Shown: one piece after another, positions 50,979 to 60,208 of the stretch
Layout: each line of letters opens with the position of its first letter
Position numbering within the stretch: position 1 is the first letter of the stretch
Translations under genes and position numbers: made by a program
Source: Emergencia sp. 1XD21-10
Lineage (GTDB): Bacteria > Bacillota > Clostridia > Peptostreptococcales > Anaerovoracaceae
Direction of reading: 5' to 3'
DNA: 64,000 nucleotides
Assembly: GCF_009936045.1 (NCBI RefSeq)
Contig: NZ_QWEQ01000005.1
Span: forward strand, 62,001 to 126,000
The notes under the pieces: generated by a model
The model's database searches: none
What the model saw: the letters and a program-made list of their open reading frames with translations, nothing else
What the model was told of the DNA's origin: nothing

Positions 50979-52865
50979 CTACCACTCGATATGAATTGCA
51001 TCAAACGCACAGTCAGACAGACATGCGCCGCACTTGATACAAGTCTCAGTGTCAATATGATATGCTTTTCTAATCTGACCGGAAATCGCACCTGCCGGGC
51101 AGTTTCTTGCACACTTGCTGCAGCCCTTGCACTTATCTGGGTCAATAATAAATTTCTGCAGCGCAGTACAGTTTCTGGAAATACATTTCTTTTCCAGCAC
51201 GTGCTGCTCATATTCTTCACGGAAGAATTTCAGCGTACTCATAACAGGCTGTGCCGCGCACTTTCCAAGACCGCAAAGTGCTGTATCCGTAATAGTTTCC
51301 GCCAGTTCTTCCAGCATGTCGAGATCTTCCAGTGTTCCCTTGCCGCCAACGATTCTCTCTAAGATTTCCAGCATACGCTTGGTGCCTTCACGACATGGAA
51401 CGCACTTACCGCAGCTTTCGTTCTGGGTAAAGTTCATGAAGAAACGGGATACCTCTACCATACAGGTATTTTCATCCATGACTACCATACCGCCGGAACC
51501 GATCATCGCGCCGATTTTCTTCAGGGAGTCAAAGTCCAGCTTCATGTCCAGATGTTCTTCCGTCAAACAACCGCCGGACGGACCGCCAATCTGTACCGCC
51601 TTAAACTTTTTATCGTCCTTAATGCCGCCGCCGATATCAAAGATAACTTCGCGCAAAGTGGTTCCCATCGGCACCTCAATCAGCCCTGTATGTTTTACGC
51701 TTCCGGTCAGGGCGAACGCCTTTGTTCCGGAGTTATTTTCTGTTCCAATGCTTGCAAAAGCCTCAGCGCCGTCTGCGATAATCATCGGCACGTTGGCATA
51801 GGTTTCTACGTTGTTCAAAACAGTCGGCTTGTCAAAGAGCCCCTGTTCTACTGTTCTAGGAGGTTTTACTCTCGGCATACCGCGGTTTCCTTCGATGGAG
51901 GAGGTCAAAGCACTTCCTTCACCACATACAAAAGCGCCGGCACCTCTGTTGATATGTAACGTAAAGCTGAAATCTGTGCCCATAATATGGTCGCCCAGAA
52001 GTCCTGCTTCTTCCGCCTGTGCAATAGCATTTTTCAGACGGCTGATTGCCAGAGGATATTCTGCACGAACGTAGATATAACCTTCATCAGAGCCTACAGC
52101 GTAAGCTGCCAGCGCCATACCTTCGATCATCTTGTGCGGGTCGCCTTCCATGATACTTCTGTCCATAAATGCGCCCGGATCGCCTTCGTCACCGTTACAG
52201 ACAACGTAACGTTTCTTCTCTTCCTGTCTAGCAACCTGGGTCCACTTTTTACCCGTCGGGAAACCTGCACCGCCTCTGCCGCGAAGACCTGCCGCCAGCA
52301 CCTCATCGATGACCTGCTGCGGGCTCATTTCAAATAAAGCCTTCTCCAAAGCCGTGTAGCCGCCGATCGCAATGTATTCCTGAATATGTTCGGCATCGAT
52401 GGAACCGCAGTTTTTCAGTACGCTTCTGTGCTGCTTTTCGTAGAAATGGATTTCATCCTGCTTTGGACATTCCTTACCATCCTGCTGGAACACCAGTCTG
52501 GTAATCAGTTCCCCTCTTTCGATGGTTCTGTGGAAAATCTCTTCGCAGTCAGCAAGCTTCACCTTCGTGTAAAGGATATCCTGCGGCTCAATTTTCATCA
52601 GAGGACCCATTTCGCAGAAACCGTGACAGCCGCTCTTGCGAACTACAACGTCTCCATCACCATGAGCAACCTCCGGTTCAAATACTACCTCCACATCCGG
52701 GTTCTGTGCGACCAGCTCACACATCTTATCGTAAATCTCCGCAGAGCCGCCTGCGATACAGCCGGTGCCCGCACAGATTAAAATTCTGCACTTATTGCTT
52801 TCTATTTCTTTCTTCGAAGCCTCACGAACTTTAGCAAGAGACTGTCTATCTGTAATTTTATTCAT
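50979..52865 (-). CDS. hydB: NuoF-like hydrogenase subunit, set 2
   Basis: The 628-residue flavoprotein has an N-terminal [2Fe-2S] domain (CAGTGCIAGG, CHGFC), the NADH/FMN region (GLRGRGGAGFPTG, NGDEGDPGAFMDR), ESCGKCVPCREGT and two C-terminal clusters (CKGCSKCARNCPAG, CIKCGACLSDC). It follows the NuoE-like gene by 1 bp and precedes hydA by 14 bp. Confidence 0.95.
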   Translation of the reverse strand: MNKITDRQSLAKVREASKKEIESNKCRILICAGTGCIAGGSAEIYDKMCELVAQNPDVEVVFEPEVAHGDGDVVVRKSGCHGFCEMGPLMKIEPQDILYTKVKLADCEEIFHRTIERGELITRLVFQQDGKECPKQDEIHFYEKQHRSVLKNCGSIDAEHIQEYIAIGGYTALEKALFEMSPQQVIDEVLAAGLRGRGGAGFPTGKKWTQVARQEEKKRYVVCNGDEGDPGAFMDRSIMEGDPHKMIEGMALAAYAVGSDEGYIYVRAEYPLAISRLKNAIAQAEEAGLLGDHIMGTDFSFTLHINRGAGAFVCGEGSALTSSIEGNRGMPRVKPPRTVEQGLFDKPTVLNNVETYANVPMIIADGAEAFASIGTENNSGTKAFALTGSVKHTGLIEVPMGTTLREVIFDIGGGIKDDKKFKAVQIGGPSGGCLTEEHLDMKLDFDSLKKIGAMIGSGGMVVMDENTCMVEVSRFFMNFTQNESCGKCVPCREGTKRMLEILERIVGGKGTLEDLDMLEELAETITDTALCGLGKCAAQPVMSTLKFFREEYEQHVLEKKCISRNCTALQKFIIDPDKCKGCSKCARNCPAGAISGQIRKAYHIDTETCIKCGACLSDCAFDAIHIEW

Positions 52866-52866
52866 G

Positions 52867-53340
52867 TTACACTCCTCTCAATTCGCGGACTAAATCGATT
52901 GCCTTTTCCGGCGTCATTGCCGGATACACCTTATCATTGACTGTCAATACCGGCGCAAGACCACATGCTCCCAGGCAGGATACGGTTTCCAAGGTAAACA
53001 GCATGTCTTCTGTAGTCTGCTTTCCCTTAAAAAGCCCTAGCTCACTGTACAGCGCTTCCAGAATTGGAATGGACTTGCGCACATGACAGGCAGTTCCGTC
53101 ACAGACTTTAATCAAATATTTGCCCTTTGGCTCAAATGAGAAGTTCTCATAAAAAGTCGCTACACTGTAGGCCTGGGACTCCGGTATGTTCAGCTTACCT
53201 GCAACATAACTGAGTAGCTCCGGCGGAAGGTAGCGATACTCTTCTTGTATCTCCTGTATAATTGGAATTAGGTCCTTTTGGGTTCGCCCATGGGACGCTA
53301 TGATCTCATCGGTTTTGTCATAATACTCTTTTTCCAGCAT
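52867..53340 (-). CDS. hydC: NuoE-like hydrogenase subunit, set 2
   Basis: The 157-residue subunit has the four [2Fe-2S] cysteines in CDGTACHVRK and CLGACGLAP. It leads the second operon, behind a TTGACA-N17-TAGAAT promoter at 53419-53447. No Rex-like site is seen in its leader, in contrast to set 1. Confidence 0.94.
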   Translation of the reverse strand: MLEKEYYDKTDEIIASHGRTQKDLIPIIQEIQEEYRYLPPELLSYVAGKLNIPESQAYSVATFYENFSFEPKGKYLIKVCDGTACHVRKSIPILEALYSELGLFKGKQTTEDMLFTLETVSCLGACGLAPVLTVNDKVYPAMTPEKAIDLVRELRGV

Positions 53341-53418
53341 GTTTGTTGTACACCTCGCATCAATGCCTTGTTCGGCAAAAACGACGCCTTTTCCTTTCTA
53401 TCTTTTTGTTATGCTTTC

Positions 53419-53447
53419 ATTCTATTGGTTTGATATTTGCTTGTCAA
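53419..53447 (-). promoter_or_regulatory. Sigma-A promoter of hydCBA operon 2
   Basis: Minus strand TTGACA (53447-53442), 17-bp spacer, TAGAAT (53424-53419), about 80 bp before the hydC start. Confidence 0.78.
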
Positions 53448-53499
53448 CAGGCAAACGCGAAATTATCCAAAAAAATATATAAAAATGCGTAAAAAGAAC

Positions 53500-53529
53500 A
53501 AAAACTGCTACTTTTTAGCAGCAGTTTTT
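53500..53529 (-). terminator. Terminator after the flavodiiron protein gene
   Basis: AAAAACTGCT / AGCAGTTTTT stem with T-run on the minus strand, 40 bp after the fprA stop. Confidence 0.85.
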
Positions 53530-53568
53530 GGGTAATAATCCTATTTTATTGTAATATGCACTGTTATC

Positions 53569-54765
53569 TTACTGCAGGCTTTCTGCAATCGTATCAGCCA
53601 GCTGTTCCAGCTGTGCATAAGTATCTTCGTTCAAGGAAGAAGCCACAGTCAGCCCTTCGTTTAAAAGGGTCGTGTTCTTCATCTTGCTGACAGCTTCGAT
53701 CATCTTTGGACCTGCCTGCGGTGCCCATGTGCCGTTGCAAACCGTGGCCACAGTTCGGTTCTGCAGGTTCAGCGCCGCCATGTCCTCCAGGAAATTTGCC
53801 ATAACCGGGAACACATTCAGGTTATATGTAACGGAAAACAGCGCCAGATGGCTGTACTTAAATGCCTCTGCGATTAGATAGGATACGTGAGTGCAGGACA
53901 CATCGTAAAGCGCTACGTTAGCAACGCCTTTTTCGCACAGCTTTGTTGCCAGAATATTAGCTGCCGCCTCTGTATTCCCATACATGGAAGCATAAGCGAT
54001 CATCACGCCCTTTTCTTCCGGCGTATAAGTGGACCACTTGTTATATTTGTCCAGAATGTAGTCAAAATCCTGTCTCCAAACCGGTCCGTGGAGCGGGCAG
54101 ATATATTTAATATCCAGACCAGCCGCTTTTTTCAGTAGGTTCTGCACGTTGGCTCCAAACTTGCCGACGATATTGGTGTAGTATCTTCTGGCATCGTCCA
54201 ACCAGTCTCTATCGAAGTTCACTTCATCTGCAAAGAGTTTACCATCCAGAGATCCAAAAGATCCAAACGCATCAGCAGCAAAGAGCACACCGTTTGTCGT
54301 ATCGAAGGATACCATCGCCTCAGGCCAGTGCACCATCGGCGCCATAACGAAAGTCACCTGATGTTTTCCAAAGGACTTCACGTCGCCTTCTTTCACGGTT
54401 TCCACATTGTCTGTATGGAATCTGAACTGTCTCATAAAGTCAGCTGCCTTGACACTGCAGATAATCTTTACATCCGGATATCTGAGAAGAATCTCCTCAA
54501 TAGATGCACCATGGTCCGGCTCCATATGGTTGATCACCATGTAATCCAGTTTTTTTCCGTCTAATACATATTCAATATTGTCCAGGAACTGTCTGCAGAC
54601 AGACCAGTCCGCTGTATCAAACAGAACCGTCTGCTCATCCATCAGCAAATAGGAATTGTAAGAAGTTCCTCTCGGAATCGGATGAATATTTTCAAATAAA
54701 TTTAATCTCTTGTCGTTTGCTCCAACCCAGTAGAGATCATCTGTTACCTTTCTAACACAATGCAT
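53569..54765 (-). CDS. fprA: Flavodiiron protein (FprA type)
   Basis: The 398-residue protein has an N-terminal metallo-beta-lactamase-like domain with the diiron motif HMEPDHG and later PLHGPVW. A C-terminal flavodoxin domain (about residue 255 on) has the FMN loop ASMYGNTEAAA and CNGTWAPQ. Such proteins reduce O2 to water and protect oxygen-sensitive enzymes, here the hydrogenases and radical SAM enzymes. ATG 54765 gives the usual MHCVRKV start; a GTG at 54771 is nearer to AAGGAGG and is an alternative. Monocistronic. Confidence 0.94.
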   Translation of the reverse strand: MHCVRKVTDDLYWVGANDKRLNLFENIHPIPRGTSYNSYLLMDEQTVLFDTADWSVCRQFLDNIEYVLDGKKLDYMVINHMEPDHGASIEEILLRYPDVKIICSVKAADFMRQFRFHTDNVETVKEGDVKSFGKHQVTFVMAPMVHWPEAMVSFDTTNGVLFAADAFGSFGSLDGKLFADEVNFDRDWLDDARRYYTNIVGKFGANVQNLLKKAAGLDIKYICPLHGPVWRQDFDYILDKYNKWSTYTPEEKGVMIAYASMYGNTEAAANILATKLCEKGVANVALYDVSCTHVSYLIAEAFKYSHLALFSVTYNLNVFPVMANFLEDMAALNLQNRTVATVCNGTWAPQAGPKMIEAVSKMKNTTLLNEGLTVASSLNEDTYAQLEQLADTIAESLQ

Positions 54766-54917
54766 AATCACTCATTCCTCCTTTATCACTCTAATCGTTA
54801 TCATTTTACCACAGAGTTCTTCAATGTCAAACACTGCTGGGATTTTTCGTATCATGAAAAATCTCAGCAAAAGTATAAAAATCTTTAATAGTTCCTTTAT
54901 ACCCTCTTTCTTTCAGC

Positions 54918-55829
54918 TTAAAAGATACTCAGTTCCCATTCTTTGCTCAGTGCTTCCAGCATTTTAATCCCGGCAACGCTGTTGCCTTTGCGATCCAAGG
55001 CAGGTGAATAGATTCCGATTCCCATGCGATTCGGGCAGTCCGCCATAATACCACCGCCAACGCCGCTCTTTGCAGGAATGCCTACTGTCGTTGCAAATTC
55101 GCCGGAGCCATCGTACATACCGCTGGTAATCAGTACTGCATTGAGAAAACGAGCATCAGCTTTTGGAATAATCTGCTCTCCCTGACGATTCTTTCCGTGA
55201 TTCGCAAGCATCAGCGCAATATTTGCAAGGTCCCGGCAGTTGACTTTCATCGAACACATAGCAAAATACACATCTAAAAGTTCATCTACACTGCCGTAAA
55301 TCATGCCGGAATTTTTCAGAAGATAGCCCAGCGCCCGGTTCTTGTTTCCCGTTTCCCGCTCTGAGCGGTAGACCTCTCTGTCGATTTCCAGATCCGGGTT
55401 TCCCGTAATTTTTTTAGAAAACTCCATCAGACGGCGGAATCGCTCTTCATTATCCTTCGCCTTTACCATGCCGCAGACTGCAATCGCACCAATATTTACC
55501 ATTGGATTGATATGCTCCTTCAAAATCACCGAATCACCGTAGTCAATGGCATTAAACGGTTTTCCCGTTGCTTCTACACCTACATGGGACTTCACCACAT
55601 CAATACCATTGTCAATGGCGGCGAGCATGAGAAAAATGGTTTTGGCAATACTTTGAATGGTAAAATTCTTGTCCCAATCGCCTGCACAAAATTCTCCTTC
55701 TTTCATCGCTACATAAACGCCGATTTTCTCATTGTCAGCCTTAGCAAGTTCAGGAATATAGGAGGCAACCTGCCCTTCCAGGGTGTACCTTCTGCAGTCC
55801 TCCAGCACTGCATTTAAAACTTTTTCCAT
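54918..55829 (-). CDS. glsA: Glutaminase
   Basis: The 303-residue enzyme has the serine-dependent beta-lactamase-like fold of GlsA, with the catalytic pair Ser60-x-x-Lys63 in FTIQSIAKT, NPMVNIGAIA, SMKVNCRDLA and PAKSGVGGGI. It hydrolyses glutamine to glutamate and ammonia. The Ser/Thr and Ala changes next to the usual FSIQSISK motif are conservative. It lies 33 bp after the next gene cluster's aldehyde dehydrogenase on the same strand and could be co-transcribed. Confidence 0.93.
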   Translation of the reverse strand: MEKVLNAVLEDCRRYTLEGQVASYIPELAKADNEKIGVYVAMKEGEFCAGDWDKNFTIQSIAKTIFLMLAAIDNGIDVVKSHVGVEATGKPFNAIDYGDSVILKEHINPMVNIGAIAVCGMVKAKDNEERFRRLMEFSKKITGNPDLEIDREVYRSERETGNKNRALGYLLKNSGMIYGSVDELLDVYFAMCSMKVNCRDLANIALMLANHGKNRQGEQIIPKADARFLNAVLITSGMYDGSGEFATTVGIPAKSGVGGGIMADCPNRMGIGIYSPALDRKGNSVAGIKMLEALSKEWELSIF

Positions 55830-55862
55830 AATAAAATCCTCTCATTATCAAACGATCTCAAT

Positions 55863-57230
55863 TTATTTCAAAAACTTTTTCAGAAATCTCAAGCTGTCCG
55901 GATAAGGTGCATAGCGCATCGGCATATCGATCAGCGTAGATTTTTTCAGCACACTCTTTTCATGGGTGAATGTCCTGAAGCTGTATTTTCCATGGTAACC
56001 GCCCATGCCGCTTGCTCCCACGCCGCCAAAAGGCATGGAGTTGCTGACAAGGTGCATGATGGTATCGTTGACGCAGCCGCCGCCAAAGGACAAATGAGTC
56101 ATGAGATACCGTTCCCTTTCTTTTGACTTTGTAAAGAAATACAACGCAAGCGGCTTCGGACGAGCTTCAATTTCCCGCTTTACCTCTTCCAGGTCCTCGA
56201 AGACCACCACCGGCAGAATAGGTCCGAAGATTTCTTCCTGCATGGACAGACTGCTCCAGTCAGCGTCATCCAGAATCACCGGTCCAATCTTGCAGTACTT
56301 GTCGTCTGCACCACCAAAGTAGTAAGGGGTTTCTCCCTCTAACATTGCGCCCAGTCTTAAAAAATGCTTTTCACTGATGATCTTACCATAATCCTTGCTT
56401 TCCAGCGGATATTGCCCATAGAGCGCTTCTATATTAGCAACCATTGCTGCAAGGAGTTTTTCCTTTATACTGCTGTGCACCAGCACGTAATCCGGCGCTA
56501 CACAGGTCTGCCCGCAGTTTAAGAATTTGCCCCAGACAATACGCCGTGCTGCCATAGCAATATCGGCAGTTTCATCTACAATGCAGGGGCTTTTTCCGCC
56601 AAGCTCCAAGGTGACTGGACACAGATGCTTTGCTGCAGCTTCCATGACCTGCCGGCCCACTGTTTTTCCACCGGTAAAGAAGATATAGTCAAACTTTTCA
56701 GCAAGCAAATTCTCATTGGCCTGCCTGCCGCCAGTTACCGTGTACACATAGCCTTCGCTGAAAGTCTCATGCAAGATCTTTTCGATGACTTTGGACGTTT
56801 CCGGTGAATATGCCGAAGGTTTTACGACTGCGCAGTTGCCTGCTGCCAGCGCACCGATCAGCGGCACCAGCGTAAGCTGCAGCGGATAATTCCACGGCGA
56901 CATGATCAAAACAACACCGTAAGGGTCTTTGTAAATGGTACTCTTTGCCGGAAAATTCACCAGTGCCGTGCGCGCCCGCTGAGGTCTTGCCAGAGACGAG
57001 AGATGTCGCACCATATAGGTGATTTCGCTGTATACAATCCCAATCTCCGTTTCATAGGCTTCGTACCTGGATTTGCCCAGATCCGCATATAATGCCGCAT
57101 AGAGTTCCTCTTCGTGACGTCTAAGATTCTCCCGAAGTCGCAAAAGTCCCCGCCGTCTATACTGCAGATTCCTACTAATACCCTCTCGAAAAAAAGTTCT
57201 CTGTTTTTCTAAAATCTCATATAATTCCAT
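55863..57230 (-). CDS. Aldehyde dehydrogenase family protein
   Basis: The 455-residue enzyme belongs to the short, class 3-like group. It has the MSPWNYPLQL cofactor motif, FTGGKTVGRQV, the general base Glu in LELGGKSP, and the catalytic Cys in NCGQTCVAPDYV. A hydrophobic/basic C-terminus (RFLKKFLK) suggests membrane association, as in fatty or medium-chain aldehyde dehydrogenases. Its start overlaps the upstream class II aldolase gene by 14 bp, so the aldehyde may come from that enzyme; the substrate is not known. Confidence 0.9.
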   Translation of the reverse strand: MELYEILEKQRTFFREGISRNLQYRRRGLLRLRENLRRHEEELYAALYADLGKSRYEAYETEIGIVYSEITYMVRHLSSLARPQRARTALVNFPAKSTIYKDPYGVVLIMSPWNYPLQLTLVPLIGALAAGNCAVVKPSAYSPETSKVIEKILHETFSEGYVYTVTGGRQANENLLAEKFDYIFFTGGKTVGRQVMEAAAKHLCPVTLELGGKSPCIVDETADIAMAARRIVWGKFLNCGQTCVAPDYVLVHSSIKEKLLAAMVANIEALYGQYPLESKDYGKIISEKHFLRLGAMLEGETPYYFGGADDKYCKIGPVILDDADWSSLSMQEEIFGPILPVVVFEDLEEVKREIEARPKPLALYFFTKSKERERYLMTHLSFGGGCVNDTIMHLVSNSMPFGGVGASGMGGYHGKYSFRTFTHEKSVLKKSTLIDMPMRYAPYPDSLRFLKKFLK

Positions 57231-57807
57231 TTAATCCACCCGCTTCCCATCTGCTTTCGATATATCTGCCGCAATACTCTTCCAGCATGCAGCAGTTTTC
57301 GAAAGCGTCTTTAAGAGTTTTTCCCACACATAACATGCCGTGACTTGCCATAATACATCCGTTATTTTCCCCTAAAGCCTCCAGCGTATGCGTCCAGAGT
57401 TCCTCGGTTCCCGGCAGTGCATAAGCTGCCAGCTTTACCATCTTTCCAAATATTTCCTGCACTTTCACATCTTCTATGGGAACGTCTTTTCTTGCCGCCG
57501 CAAAAATAGCGCAGTATTTGGAGTGGGTATGGATTACTGCGCCCACATCCCTTCGCACCCTGTAAATTTCCCCATGCAGCCCCTTCTCAGAAGTAGGTCT
57601 CAATGAACCTTCCCAGACAAGAGTTTCCAGATTTACCTTTACCATATCCTTCGGCTGAAGCCCTGCATAGTCCAGTCCCGAAGGCGTCACCAGCATAGAG
57701 CGTTCGTCCTGCCTCACAGACAGATTGCCATAAGTACCTTGGACGAGTCCAGTTTCCAAAAGTTTTTTCCCATAGACGACTAAATTCTCTCTGTACTCAT
57801 GCTCCAT
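57217..57807 (-). CDS. Class II aldolase/adducin family protein
   Basis: This 196-residue protein has the full motif set of L-fuculose-phosphate-type aldolases: GTYGNLSVR, TPSGLDY, the catalytic Glu in SEKGLHGEIYR, zinc ligands HTHSKYC and ASHGMLCVGK. It probably cleaves a phosphorylated sugar into dihydroxyacetone phosphate and an aldehyde, which the overlapping aldehyde dehydrogenase could oxidise. It overlaps its degenerate paralogue upstream by 11 bp. Confidence 0.88.
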   Translation of the reverse strand: MEHEYRENLVVYGKKLLETGLVQGTYGNLSVRQDERSMLVTPSGLDYAGLQPKDMVKVNLETLVWEGSLRPTSEKGLHGEIYRVRRDVGAVIHTHSKYCAIFAAARKDVPIEDVKVQEIFGKMVKLAAYALPGTEELWTHTLEALGENNGCIMASHGMLCVGKTLKDAFENCCMLEEYCGRYIESRWEAGGLNGII

Positions 57808-58423
57808 GGTTCGCCCTTCCTTCCTGGGATTTCACAGCGTTTTCTGCCTTAGAATAATTCTGCAGATAATTCTCCCGCATGAAAACCGCCTCTTCTTCGG
57901 AAACAGGGACCGCACCGCCGAGTACCTGGGCTTTGAGTGCGACTTCTGCCTGTTTTTCCAAAACCTGCAGCGCAGTTACCGCTTCAAAAAGGCTGCGCCC
58001 CGTGCAGATGGTATAACGATCTTTTACAAAACAGCCTGCTGCATGCTGCAGCGCCGCTTTAATCTGGGGTTCCTCGTAAGGCAGCACTTCTACTTTCGGA
58101 CCTATAACCTGCGCCATATCATCGAGGGAAACCCTAAGAGGTTTTTGTCCCTGTGCTGCCTGCCTGCAATAACGAGTATTGGAAAGCACGATTGCACAGA
58201 CTTCACTGCCGCCCATAAGGATTGATCCTTCGACAGGATAGATCTGCCGAAGTCTATCACCAGCATTTTCTCTAATCGTAAATGCGCCGGCAAGATCACC
58301 CTCAGTCTCGTAAAAAACGCCGTCCACCCTTACGAGGACTTTATACTTTGCCAGCTGACTATCATCTATCTGCGTCAGCATTTTGGCGTATTTATTTATC
58401 ATTACAGCAATTTGATTATTCAC
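57797..58423 (-). CDS. Class II aldolase-like protein lacking zinc ligands
   Basis: I chose the GTG at 58423, six bases after AGAGGG, giving 208 residues (VNNQIAVMINKYAKML). The fold pattern (RVDGVFYETEGDLAGAF, GSEVCAIVLSNTRYCRQAA, HAAGCFVKDRYTICTGRSLFEAV) resembles the class II aldolase family but lacks the HTH and ASHG metal motifs of its neighbour. It may be a non-catalytic partner subunit. It overlaps the GtrA gene by 8 bp. Confidence 0.7.
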   Translation of the reverse strand: MNNQIAVMINKYAKMLTQIDDSQLAKYKVLVRVDGVFYETEGDLAGAFTIRENAGDRLRQIYPVEGSILMGGSEVCAIVLSNTRYCRQAAQGQKPLRVSLDDMAQVIGPKVEVLPYEEPQIKAALQHAAGCFVKDRYTICTGRSLFEAVTALQVLEKQAEVALKAQVLGGAVPVSEEEAVFMRENYLQNYSKAENAVKSQEGRANHGA

Positions 58424-58841
58424 GGCTTGCCCTCTTATTCGTATTGATACTGCTGCCAAATACAAAAAATCTGTCATAAAGAAATTCGGTTATCAGGTTG
58501 ATTAACATGGTGCCAAAGAGCACAATATACTCGTTTATGCCGCCATCAGTCAGTACGCTGCCCCACCAGGTAGATAGCGGTGTAAACACACAGTAAAACC
58601 CGAATACCTTTGCCATGGCAAGAGGCACGTTGCCCGCCGATTTAAAGGTAAATTCCCGATTCAGCGTAAAGTTCCACAGTACTGATGCGATCAGCGCAAT
58701 CAGATAACACGGCCAATACCTCCAGTGCAACAACTCATTGAGCAGTGTAAACACACCGGTCTGAATGACACCTGCCGATATGGAAAACAATACAAACTTT
58801 AACACCTGTAAACGATTTTCTTGCTTCGATAGTTTCTTCAT
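58416..58841 (-). CDS. GtrA-like membrane protein
   Basis: The 141-residue protein has four hydrophobic helices and the GtrA signature (FVLFSISAGVIQTGVFTLLNEL, SVLWNFTLNREFTFKS, FLYDRFFVF). GtrA proteins are thought to move lipid-linked sugars or to support cell-surface glycosylation. ATG 58841 lies six bases after GGTGGAG; a GTG at 58853 is possible. It opens the aldolase/aldehyde dehydrogenase cluster, after a terminator. Confidence 0.88.
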   Translation of the reverse strand: MKKLSKQENRLQVLKFVLFSISAGVIQTGVFTLLNELLHWRYWPCYLIALIASVLWNFTLNREFTFKSAGNVPLAMAKVFGFYCVFTPLSTWWGSVLTDGGINEYIVLFGTMLINLITEFLYDRFFVFGSSINTNKRASRE

Positions 58842-58861
58842 CTCCTTCTCCACCCTTACTT

Positions 58862-58894
58862 TTAAAAAAATATACCGCAGCCATTGGCTACGGT
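58862..58894 (-). terminator. Terminator after the B3/4 gene
   Basis: Minus strand ACCGTAGCC / GGCTGCGGT stem with a 3-nt loop, followed by ATATTTTTTT. It separates the B3/4 gene from the GtrA cluster. Confidence 0.88.
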
Positions 58895-59059
58895 AATATT
58901 ATCTCAATAATTCAACCTAAAGTCAAGCCGGCTGCCTAATGCGTCCATGGCAAACGTGTCAGGCAGAAAATGTGGGGTCTTGCCTTGCTGTCATGGCCAA
59001 ATTCGTTGACAAAAATAGAAATCCGTCAACGCTGGTTCAGCGCTTTAGAGCGGCTGCCC

Positions 59060-59764
59060 CTATTCTACCTCAAAGACTCTATTGTCCTTGTCGATATATC
59101 CGACAGACGCCTTGACTTTGAAAAATTTCTCAGCAAGAGCTGCCAGTTCCTGCGCCGCTTCCTCTACCTTGTCCTTATTCAGATCTGTAAATCCATCGAT
59201 CGGGAACAGCACATCACTGGTTTCCTCTGTGATCTTACCGATCTCGCTCTGTCTCCATGTCCAGCGGCGTGTTCTGACCTCGCCTGCGGAAACATATACG
59301 ACTTCTCCCTCTTCCGGCTTTTCCATCTCGCCGTTTCCAAAAGGTATGAATGTATCTTCTGACTTAGAATGGCGCACCTCCAGCGCTTCATCGATGGTTG
59401 CCATATCATGCGCGCCAATCGGCAGATGATACTTAATCGATACAGCATTGCCCAAATCTACGATGGCGTTGATGTGCGGGAATCCCTTGCCCTTAGCAAT
59501 GCGGTCAAGCAGTGCCTCTATGGAACACATATATCTGTTAGGGTTGATGCCCATTGCACGAAATGCTTCTCTGTAAGGAACGATATCGTCAGCATTCTTT
59601 ACTTTAATTCCCTCAAAATCCTTCTCGCAGACTTCGATATTTGCCTGCAGCATTGCCTCAAGTTCCGGAATTTCCTTGGTATTGTCCATGCCCTTTACTG
59701 CTACAATACCAAAATATCCATTAGGCAGAAGGTCAAATACTTCTTTTGCAATTTCAAATCTCAT
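59060..59764 (-). CDS. B3/4-domain protein (PheRS beta-like)
   Basis: The 234-residue protein has the B3/4 editing-like domain of phenylalanyl-tRNA synthetase beta subunit (FRAMGINPNRYMCSIEALLDRI, INAIVDLGNAVSIKYHLPIGAHD, VLFPIDGFTD) without the rest of the synthetase. Stand-alone B3/4 proteins are widespread and may edit or bind aminoacyl compounds; the role is unproven. Monocistronic with its own terminator. Confidence 0.88.
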   Translation of the reverse strand: MRFEIAKEVFDLLPNGYFGIVAVKGMDNTKEIPELEAMLQANIEVCEKDFEGIKVKNADDIVPYREAFRAMGINPNRYMCSIEALLDRIAKGKGFPHINAIVDLGNAVSIKYHLPIGAHDMATIDEALEVRHSKSEDTFIPFGNGEMEKPEEGEVVYVSAGEVRTRRWTWRQSEIGKITEETSDVLFPIDGFTDLNKDKVEEAAQELAALAEKFFKVKASVGYIDKDNRVFEVE

Positions 59765-60208
59765 ATTCTCTTGTCTCCTTTACATTTTTTGCCCCAGTAA
59801 AGTCTACAACTTCTCCTATTTTTTTAGTCTAACACAGTTCTGGAGTAAAGTGCAAGAGTATATTTTACTTCTGCCACGGCAAACCTGTGAAATGCCATGG
59901 ATATTGGATTTTCATACCTAATCCGTTTTTTTGCAAAAAAGGTACTAAGAATTAGGAGCTATTTTATATTAATTAAAAGATTTTTAGCAAATAAAACGGA
60001 ATTTATCGTATTTTTCTGTTTTTCATGCGTCTATTCTCGTAAAAACTTGCCATCTTATGAAAGTCAACCCCTCAAATTCCATATAATGGATAGTACAATT
60101 CAAAGGTTTTAGTACCTTTTTTGCAAAAAACGGCTAAAGGTACTAGTCCTACATTTCGTAGGAAGGGGATTCATGCATCTGCCGTGTTACCTCTGCTTGC
60201 CTTCTACG
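59765..60208. other. Intergenic region with MITE-like segment
   Basis: No gene is supported. The left part (59765-59922) is the leader of the B3/4 gene. The centre is a 211-bp AT-rich segment bounded by long inverted repeats (59923-60133). The right part carries a third partial copy, AAAGGTACTAG at 60137-60147. Confidence 0.6.
59923..60133. repeat. 211-bp segment with 25/26-bp terminal inverted repeats
   Basis: The left arm (59923-59948) reads CCG, seven T, GC, six A, GGTACTAA. The right arm (60109-60133) is its exact reverse complement except for one T fewer. CTAA occurs just outside both ends. No transposase is encoded inside. The layout fits a miniature inverted-repeat element, but no relative was seen elsewhere in the window. 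Confidence 0.6.

Noticed and set aside
51115-51801. Plus-strand open frame (228 codons) opposite hydB of set 2
   Set aside because: Shadow of a conserved NuoF-like gene; many serines and no ribosome site.
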